DNA of 6,023 nt, from contig CAYVLI010000036.1 in NCBI GenBank assembly GCA_964452105.1, forward strand, positions 1 to 6,023, in the 5' to 3' direction. Under the pieces are notes generated by a model. It was given only the letters and a program-made list of their open reading frames with translations, had not been told where the DNA came from and ran no database searches. Source of the stretch: CAYVLI01 sp964452105 [NCBI: uncultured Nitrospinota bacterium]. GTDB lineage: Bacteria; JAUXIQ01. Below, in pieces: positions 1 to 4,688 of this stretch; the stretch's first letter is position 1; each line of letters starts with the position of its first letter. The position numbers and the translations under genes were made by a program.

Positions 1-39
1 CATAGAGAAGAGCCTGACCGGAGCTTGGGATTCATCGCA

Positions 40-86
40 AGCCGCCTGGTCCAAAGTCAATAAATAAGCGCCTCTAACAGGCGGCT
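40..86. repeat. 9-bp inverted repeat with an alternative inner hairpin
   Basis: The arms AGCCGCCTG (40-48) and CAGGCGGCT (78-86) are perfect reverse complements separated by 29 bases. A second, smaller hairpin, CGCCT (69-73) with AGGCG (79-83) around a 5-base loop, uses part of the same right arm, so the two folds exclude each other. Read on the minus strand, downstream of the response regulator remnant, the small hairpin is followed by CTTATTTATT, which could act as a weak intrinsic terminator. On the plus strand the bases after the stem are A-rich, so it is not a standard terminator in that direction. The rest of 1-157 holds no gene I can support. Confidence 0.45.
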
Positions 87-157
87 CAAAAATTCGTTCA
101 GGCGAGATGTGCGCTTAAATGAAAGACAAGAATTCACGGGGATTTTGGGGAGGGGGA

Positions 158-775
158 TCAGGCGTCTACCAGCCCATGTCGGATTGCGAATTTAACAAGG
201 CCGGTGCGGTTGTGGATGTTCAATTTTTCCATCGTATTCGTGCGATGGCCCATTATCGTCTTTACGCTGATGCACAGCAATTCGGCCATCTCTTTATTAG
301 AGTGTCCCTCGGCTATTAGCTTGCGAACCTGTTTTCCCCGGTCGGTGAGGGATTCGTAAGGGTCTTTAGCCGGTATCTGGCCGTCTTTATCGAGGTATCC
401 CTCGATTACCTTGGAGGCTACGGAGGGATAAAGAAACGTGCCGCCGCTGTGCACCGCTCTTATAGCAGCCAGGAGTTCGGTGCCTACGGCTTTCTTCAGG
501 ACGTAGCCAGACACTCCTGCTTTGAGAAAGCGGTATATATATTCGTGATTATCGTACTGTGTCAGCACTATTATTTTGGTCTCAGGGCTAATCTTTTTCA
601 ATTCCAGCGTAGCTTCCAGCCCTCCCGGTCCCGGCATGGCTATATCCATGAGTACTATGTGAGCATCTAATTCTCTAACCTTTGCAATGGCCTCGAGGCC
701 ATCGGATGCTTCACCGACTATTTCTATGTCATCATAGCAGTCCAGAAGAGCTTTGATACTTTCTCGTAGGAACCC
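158..775 (-). pseudogene. NarL/LuxR-family response regulator, 5'-truncated remnant
   Basis: This is a two-component response regulator: a CheY-like receiver followed by a LuxR-type DNA-binding domain, normally phosphorylated by a sensor kinase to control transcription. The frame is open for 205 codons, from just inside an in-frame TGA (776-778) to TGA at 158-160. The homology starts at LRES, which matches about residue 13 of a normal regulator, so the first ~12 residues, including the Mg-binding Asp pair, are gone. The phospho-acceptor Asp is visible in LMDIAMPG (residue 44 of the fragment), with the conserved Thr in VLTQYD and Lys in YVLKKA. The LuxR helix-turn-helix spans about the last 65 residues (HSNKEMAELLCISVKT). 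There is no ATG before 649, and starting there would cut away the first half of the receiver. Conserved HTH positions are also altered: LTDRGKQV where LTPREREV is usual, and TIMGHR where TVENHR is usual. I infer a non-functional remnant. No partner kinase is in the window. Confidence 0.85.
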
Positions 776-1780
776 TCATATAGTCGGTTATTTAACTGAA
801 GTTTTCTTCCATTCGCTGGTTACAATCATGGTGGTGGAAGTCCTTATTTATTCCTGGCATATCAATAGACCCGCTACCCGGCTCCGTTTCCGGTCCTTAG
901 CGCTGGCCTTCCCCGTATTTCTGCCTCCTTTTTACAAGTTGTTACACCCTTTTTGGGCGGAAGGATTCTTCAAGGAAAACGGGGCTATTTTCAGTGGCCT
1001 TCCATGGCTCAGGCTAAGGGTTTTGGGCGGTATTACCCTATGACAAGTGTCCATCATAATTATGGGGGCCACCATGTTGATATTCGTCTTACAAGAACTG
1101 GTCCCGCTTATATCCGGGGGCGTGGGTAATCACATTTCGAAAAGAAAACCGGAACCAGACGAACAGCAAGTGCTGGAACCGCTCTGAATAGTTTCGGCGG
1201 AAATCCCAGGTTAAGGAAAGGGGGTCGCCTGGACGTATACATCCTCGAAAACAGGCTGCCGATACTTTACACGAGGGGCCTTAGGCGGCCATCCTTGTTG
1301 ATTTCCGATTCGCTCCTGGGACTGCTCGACGAAGAGGAGCTTAAAGGAGCACTGGCCCATGAACTGGTGAATATCGCGAATACCGACCGTCTTAAGGCAT
1401 GGATTCTTTTTTTCATGCGGGCGCTGATGTTTTACAATCCGGTGGCCCTGGTTGTTTTCCGAGCCATCATCAATGAAAATGAAAAGATATGCGACGATGC
1501 GGCCGTGGAAACGACCGGAAACCCTCTGGCTTTCGCCTCCGGCCTGATAAAAGTTTACAAGGCTAATCTCTCGCTGCAGAACAGGAGGGCGGCACGCCCG
1601 GCTGGAGGATGGCTGCACTCGATGGCCAGCAGCATATAGAACAATTCGCACAAGGCTCGCGTCGTACAGAGGGTGAGGAGACTGCTCAGGGAGGAAAGGC
1701 CTGAAGCAGTTACTTACGAAGATTTTCGGCTGTGGGTTTTGGCCGGTTCTCTCATGGTGCTTCTATTTTTCGTGGCGTGA
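771..1780 (+). pseudogene. M56 (BlaR1/MecR1-type) membrane metallopeptidase, degraded
   Basis: M56 peptidases are membrane zinc proteases that sense a signal and cleave a repressor, as BlaR1 does with BlaI. The remnant reads through three segments. Segment 1 runs from the junction to 1187: membrane helices (LTEVFFHSLVTIMVVEVLI, then a proline-rich helix), interrupted by TGA at 1041-1043 where the sense frame continues as QVSIIIMGATMLIFVLQEL. Segment 2 begins after a frame change at about 1176-1187, consistent with loss of one base, and reads GGRLDVYILENRLPILYTRG into the catalytic region. There the zinc site is HELVN at 1358-1372, with Asn replacing the second His of HExxH; the downstream NENEKICDDAA helix is present. 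TAG at 1637-1639 interrupts it, after which NNSHKARVVQRV continues in frame. Segment 3 has a last membrane helix (LWVLAGSLMVLLFFVA) and ends at TGA 1778-1780. No normal start remains: the only in-frame initiator, TTG 753, lies in response-regulator DNA. Four independent lesions make this a confident pseudogene. Confidence 0.9.
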
Positions 1781-1797
1781 GAAGTATTTACGAAACA

Positions 1798-2367
1798 ATG
1801 CAGAATAAATGCGCAAGAAAGAGAAATATCAAATTCTTTAAAACCGTAGCCGGTGTGGTTGTGCCCGTATTGGCCGTGACGCTGACCGCAGGCGCCCTCC
1901 TCAAAATACTGAACGAAGTCCCCGATTATATTCAACCGGAACGGAAAAACGTAGAAATTTGGGGGAGCGTCGAGGAGGCTGAACGTGCCCTGAGAGTGAA
2001 CATAATGCTACCCTCTTATTCTCCGGACTATCTGGTCTGGCCTCCGGAAAGCATCACATCCCGGAAGAGGCCGGTGCTCAAGGTGACTCTGCAATTCTCA
2101 TATGAGAACCGCGACCAGCTTGCGCTTACCCTGGAGGAAAGCTTCCCTAAAGGCGGAGAAAAATTAGAATTGGTCTCACCGCCCCGCCCCTGGCGCAAGG
2201 AGGAAATCTCAGTCAACGAACTGCCGGGCCATATGTTTTCATGGGTAGACGAACGGGGATTCTTGTGGCACAAGGCTAAATGGGCAGACAAGGGGAGGCA
2301 TTTTGAGGTCTACGGCGTACTGCCCGAGGAGGAGTTCAAATGCATAATTAACAGCATTTTCAGGTGA
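1798..2367 (+). CDS. Membrane-anchored protein with DUF4367-like extracytoplasmic domain
   Basis: The 189-residue product has a basic N-terminus (MQNKCARKR), one membrane helix at about residues 12-38 and a soluble remainder probably outside the membrane. Its body has the look of DUF4367-type domains often encoded beside M56 peptidases or anti-sigma factors: an EEAERAL start, IMLPSYSPDYL, a central beta-rich part, GHMFSWVDERGFLWHKAKW, and a closing LPEEEFKCIINSI helix. That family call is recognition by eye. I chose ATG 1798, 17 bases after the peptidase stop codon, because an earlier in-frame start at 1732 would lie inside the peptidase's last membrane helix; the ribosome site is weak (GAGAAG at 1779-1784). 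Unlike the peptidase it carries no disruption. It probably formed an operon with the peptidase and has lost that promoter, so its expression is doubtful. No independent promoter is obvious. Confidence 0.7.
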   Translation: MQNKCARKRNIKFFKTVAGVVVPVLAVTLTAGALLKILNEVPDYIQPERKNVEIWGSVEEAERALRVNIMLPSYSPDYLVWPPESITSRKRPVLKVTLQFSYENRDQLALTLEESFPKGGEKLELVSPPRPWRKEEISVNELPGHMFSWVDERGFLWHKAKWADKGRHFEVYGVLPEEEFKCIINSIFR

Positions 2368-2411
2368 CCATATTGGTGGGTGTTTTCCCGTCCTGGAGAT
2401 TTTGAGGCGTT

Positions 2412-2972
2412 TCATTTTCTATTGTTTTTGCTGGCTTTAAATTCCAGGAAATCAATGATCTCTCGTTTTTGATCCTCTGGCAGGGACCTCAAAACCAGAA
2501 TGATTTTCCTCTCTTCGGGAGTGAGAACATATGAGTGTTGATTTTTGCGCTCCCGGTAACGACCCAATTCAGTGAGGTAATCGGCTCTTTCCCGGCCCCG
2601 CAATTTGGCATGCGCCAGGTACTCCATCTCATCTTCTTTTATGTAAAATTTATCCTCTGCGGCATCAGCCAGAAGAGAATATAATCCCGGCTGTTCGTGT
2701 TTAACCTCTTCATGGCAATCGAGAAAACCGAGAACTTTTTCTACGTTCACCACAGGTTCGGCCGCTGAGTATTTGACCCCCCGTCCTGTTTCAAGCCATT
2801 CCAGGTTGACACCGAATATAGAGGAAATTTTTTCCAGGTAGATATCCGTTGGCCTGGCCTGGTTACGCTCCCAGAGGCCTACCTGCTTGGTTGAGACCTT
2901 GATGCTGTCTGCGAAATCTTCCTGCCTCAGACCGGCTTCTTTTCTTATTTGTTTTATTCTTTCGCCAATCAT
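2412..2972 (-). CDS. XRE-family transcriptional regulator
   Basis: This 186-residue cytoplasmic DNA-binding protein has a Cro/C1-type helix-turn-helix at residues 5-62: IKQIRKEAGLRQEDFADSI, recognition helix around STKQVGLWERN, then LEKISSIFGVNLEWLETG. The middle (70-145) is charged and helical and I do not recognise it. The C-terminal stretch (150-180), beginning LTPEERKIILVLRSLP and ending IIDFLEFKA, resembles the tail of many Firmicutes XRE repressors and may serve in oligomerisation; that role is inference. ATG at 2972 is chosen because the conserved domain begins at once; the ribosome site upstream is poor. The gene is divergent from the small membrane protein at 3086 and shares a control region with a palindrome at 3012-3023, so autoregulation and control of that neighbour are plausible. 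No phage genes accompany it, so I see no reason to call it a prophage repressor. Confidence 0.88.
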   Translation of the reverse strand: MIGERIKQIRKEAGLRQEDFADSIKVSTKQVGLWERNQARPTDIYLEKISSIFGVNLEWLETGRGVKYSAAEPVVNVEKVLGFLDCHEEVKHEQPGLYSLLADAAEDKFYIKEDEMEYLAHAKLRGRERADYLTELGRYRERKNQHSYVLTPEERKIILVLRSLPEDQKREIIDFLEFKASKNNRK

Positions 2973-2996
2973 AATAATACATTAGTAATATTTGTG

Positions 2997-3025
2997 TTGC
3001 CATAATAGAACTATAGTGCTATACT
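2997..3025 (+). promoter_or_regulatory. Sigma70-type promoter for the small membrane protein
   Basis: TTGCCA (2997-3002) and TATACT (3020-3025) are separated by exactly 17 bases, a near-consensus housekeeping promoter reading right. Transcription would start around 3032, leaving a leader of about 50 bases before ATG 3086. The opposite-strand promoter for the XRE gene must lie in the same ~60 bases but is weaker: a TATTAT -10 candidate on the minus strand (3004-3009) lacks a good -35. Confidence 0.6.
3012..3023. promoter_or_regulatory. Palindromic operator candidate, TATAG-TG-CTATA
   Basis: TATAG (3012-3016) and CTATA (3019-3023) are perfect inverted arms around a 2-base centre. The site covers most of the -10 box of the plus-strand promoter and lies about 40 bases upstream of the XRE start codon. 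Cro/C1-type dimers bind this kind of short AT-rich palindrome, so a repressor bound here could block rightward transcription and perhaps its own gene. Binding is inferred from position and symmetry only. Confidence 0.45.
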
Positions 3026-3085
3026 TTGTAAGGATTGTTTTTCCCGCGGGGAATTTTGTTCTTAACATGGAGAGTAACTATTGTG

Positions 3086-3217
3086 ATGCGATTCATCCTG
3101 CCATCGCTTCTCATTGTAGTGGCGTCCATTGGTTTTTATCGTGATCGACGCAGGAACTGGTTCTTGTTGGTGACTATCGGCATTTTTTTGCTAATCATAG
3201 ATATAATCAGAATTTGA
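3086..3217 (+). CDS. Small two-helix membrane protein, unknown function
   Basis: The 43-residue product consists almost entirely of two hydrophobic helices: residues ~2-16 (RFILPSLLIVVASIGF) and ~24-40 (NWFLLVTIGIFLLIIDII), joined by a basic hairpin, YRDRRR. By the positive-inside rule the loop should face the cytoplasm, with both ends outside. GGAGAG at 3069-3074 is the likely ribosome site. ATG 3086 sits slightly far from it, and GTG 3083, one codon earlier, has better spacing, so the true protein may have 44 residues. The frame is open further upstream, but those codons cover the promoter leader and encode no membrane signature. It is preceded by a strong promoter and faces the XRE repressor, which supports its being a real, regulated gene. 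I do not recognise a family. Holin-like, toxin-like or small-stress-protein roles are possible but nothing in the sequence selects one. Confidence 0.6.
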   Translation: MRFILPSLLIVVASIGFYRDRRRNWFLLVTIGIFLLIIDIIRI

Positions 3218-3304
3218 GCTTTCGGATGTGCCTGATAATTTTTCTCAAGAGATACAAAAATTTTAGAGTAGCCGTTTGTAAAAAGATACTTTTACCCTGA
3301 TAAC

Positions 3305-3508
3305 TTAATCCCATTTATCTTTACTTTTATGGCCTTCTACTTCTTTTTCTATGAGCTCCTTGTACTGTTTGGTATCCCATATCATTCGGCTGTAGATACC
3401 CCGGCAGGAGTCGTCATCCGCCTCCCTGGCAGCTCTGGCTGCAAATTCTCGCAGACTGTCGGTGATTTCCAGGGCTTTCTTTAAATTTTCATTATATTTT
3501 CGACTCAC
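3305..3508 (-). CDS. Small helical protein, unknown function
   Basis: The 67-residue protein is charged and predicted to form two helices: ~4-30 (KYNENLKKALEITDSLREF...) and ~37-60 (GIYSRMIWDTKQYKELIEKE), linked by an acidic turn, DDDSC (31-35), with a basic tail HKSKDKW. It has no signal peptide or membrane segment. GTG 3508 is chosen as start because GGAGGAG lies 6 bases upstream; the longer frame from TTG 3523 would place this ribosome site inside the coding region. It follows the zinc-ribbon gene by 47 bases on the same strand and is the last gene of the row. The lone Cys in an acidic turn could be a metal or redox site, but this is speculation. Function unknown. Confidence 0.7.
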   Translation of the reverse strand: MSRKYNENLKKALEITDSLREFAARAAREADDDSCRGIYSRMIWDTKQYKELIEKEVEGHKSKDKWD

Positions 3509-3514
3509 ATCCAA

Positions 3515-3521
3515 CTCCTCC
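3515..3521 (-). promoter_or_regulatory. Ribosome binding site GGAGGAG that sets the start at 3508
   Basis: On the minus strand GGAGGAG ends 6 bases before GTG 3508. It is the strongest Shine-Dalgarno match in the window and shows that the in-frame TTG at 3523, which overlaps it, and TTG at 3514, two or so bases from it, are not the start codon. Confidence 0.75.
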
Positions 3522-3555
3522 AACTGCGAAAGCGCTCATCCAGGGCAATATCCTA

Positions 3556-3753
3556 TTATGAGTTATTTTTGGTTTCGCGGCCGAATATGTCCCTGTATCG
3601 CTCCAGACATTTGGGGCAGGCTCCGTCTTTGCTGATCCATCGAGGATGGTTTTTTTTAATCAGATCGATTAATACTTCTTCTATTTCGTTATGATATATA
3701 AAATCCTCTTTATCTACCTTTTTATCGCACAGGGGACATATTTCCTCTTTCAT
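3556..3753 (-). CDS. Small putative zinc-ribbon protein, unknown function
   Basis: The 65-residue product has two Cys pairs, CPLC (residues 6-9) and CPKC (46-49), that look like the two knuckles of a zinc ribbon. They are separated by a helical insert (EDFIYHNEIEEVLIDLIKK) and by KNHPRWISKDGA. His21 and His36 are further possible ligands. No signal peptide is present, so it should be cytoplasmic. Its ATG (3751-3753) overlaps the TGA of the upstream transglycosylase gene by 4 bases (ATGA), and AGGAGA lies 6 bases before the start, so translation is probably coupled. The transglycosylase is exported while this protein is not, so direct contact is unlikely; a regulatory or assembly role is only a guess. 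I do not recognise a named family. Confidence 0.75.
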   Translation of the reverse strand: MKEEICPLCDKKVDKEDFIYHNEIEEVLIDLIKKNHPRWISKDGACPKCLERYRDIFGRETKNNS

Positions 3754-4664
3754 CTCTTATCTCCTGTCTGAGTCATAAGTTTCGCCGAAGCCAGGACAGC
3801 ATTCACGTATAATTTGCTGTGGTTATACTTCCATATCACCCCTTTCTTCTGTTCGTCATCCATTCCCGGCTTCCACCCATGTTTTTTAAGATAATTGGCC
3901 ACACTGGCTATAGCATCATTGAAATTACTAAGATCCCGCACTCCATCTGCATCGCCATCGACGCCGTAGGCGACATAACTGGAAGGTATAAACTGAGGAA
4001 TCCCGAAAGCCCCCGCCCAGGAACCCTTTATTTTCAGCGGGTCCATCCTTTCGGCGAGGGTAAACCTTATAAAAGTTTCCAGCTCTTTGAATGCCCAGCT
4101 GGAGCGACTTTTCAACCTTTTTGCTATCTCTTCCTTCTTAAGGTTCGGGTAACTGCTCTTGAGTCTCTTGTAGTTAGCTTCTACGTTCGTCTCATCATTC
4201 GCCGTGGCAACGGTAGCAAGAACGTTAAATACAGAGTATTTTCCCGTTTTCTGACCGAGTTTGGTCTCGATGAGCAATATGGCGGTTATTATCTCCGGTG
4301 AGACGCCGTACCTCATTTCGACATCTCTCATGAAATCAGAGTGCTGCTTGATAAATTGACGACCGAGCTTGATATAAGAGGGCCGTGTAAATTTCTTATA
4401 ATGGTCGGGGTTTTCTGTATATTTAATGTTTATTTTCAATGCATGGGGGAGGAAAACGACCCTCTTGTCGGTGAAAACGCTTCTCAAGGCATCCTCATTA
4501 CCGCCGCGGGCAACCAGTTTTTCATAAACGGGAACAAACACCTCGGGTATGCCATCCAATTTTTTCACGGATTCGGCCATTACCTGAATGGCGGTGATAA
4601 AGCAGACCGTTACAACAAGAAATAACATCAACTTTACAGAGCCAACACTATGATTTTTAATCAT
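3750..4664 (-). CDS. Exported lytic murein transglycosylase, MltB/SLT_2 family
   Basis: Enzymes of this family cleave the MurNAc-GlcNAc bond of peptidoglycan and form 1,6-anhydro-MurNAc ends, remodelling the wall outside the membrane. The 304-residue protein starts with a basic stretch and a hydrophobic helix (residues ~11-28), with a likely signal-peptidase site after VMA at 30; there is no lipobox, so it is probably soluble or retained by its signal. The catalytic Glu is Glu133 in AILLIETKLG. The family hallmark GSWAGAFGIPQFIPSSY is at 214-230, followed by VDGDADGVRDL and a DAIASVANYLKKHGW helix, all matching MltB closely. It is shorter than typical Proteobacterial MltB and lacks a C-terminal binding domain. 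The start ATG 4664 is preceded by AAGGCGGAG. It lies 24 bases after the acyl-CoA ligase stop and overlaps the zinc-ribbon gene by 4 bases, so all are probably one transcript. The active site appears intact. Confidence 0.93.
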   Translation of the reverse strand: MIKNHSVGSVKLMLFLVVTVCFITAIQVMAESVKKLDGIPEVFVPVYEKLVARGGNEDALRSVFTDKRVVFLPHALKINIKYTENPDHYKKFTRPSYIKLGRQFIKQHSDFMRDVEMRYGVSPEIITAILLIETKLGQKTGKYSVFNVLATVATANDETNVEANYKRLKSSYPNLKKEEIAKRLKSRSSWAFKELETFIRFTLAERMDPLKIKGSWAGAFGIPQFIPSSYVAYGVDGDADGVRDLSNFNDAIASVANYLKKHGWKPGMDDEQKKGVIWKYNHSKLYVNAVLASAKLMTQTGDKR

Positions 4665-4688
4665 GTCTCCGCCTTATATAACAACTTA

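Noticed and set aside
1-67. Two short open plus-strand tails, ending at TAA 61-63 and TAA 65-67, that could be the end of a gene entering from the left
   Set aside because: At about 20 codons each, with neither tail recognisable, there is no way to choose between them or to show coding.
753-1043. A 96-residue membrane protein starting at TTG 753
   Set aside because: It is only the first membrane segment of the broken M56 gene; its first residues come from response-regulator DNA and it ends at a premature TGA after which homology continues.
1211-1651. Minus-strand open frame of 146 codons
   Set aside because: It is antisense to the M56 catalytic region, has no recognisable domain, and the plus strand shows clear M56 motifs.
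2371-2381. Small inverted repeat ACCA-TAT-TGGT between two convergent genes
   Set aside because: A four-base stem with no clear T tract is expected by chance.
3278-3295. AT-rich hairpin GTAAAAAG / CTTTTAC between the convergent small genes
   Set aside because: The stem has almost no G-C pairs and one bulged base, with no separate T run, so it is too weak to call a terminator.
3819-4301. Plus-strand open frame of 160 codons
   Set aside because: It is the antisense shadow of the lytic transglycosylase, whose motifs and active site are clear.
4341-4625. Plus-strand open frame of 94 codons
   Set aside because: It is antisense to the N-terminal part of the transglycosylase and has no family signature.
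2412-4664. Prophage remnant suggested by a repressor-like XRE gene, a small membrane (holin-like) protein and a wall hydrolase
   Set aside because: The hydrolase has a signal peptide and is a cellular MltB-type enzyme, and there are no structural, packaging, replication or integrase genes nor attachment repeats.
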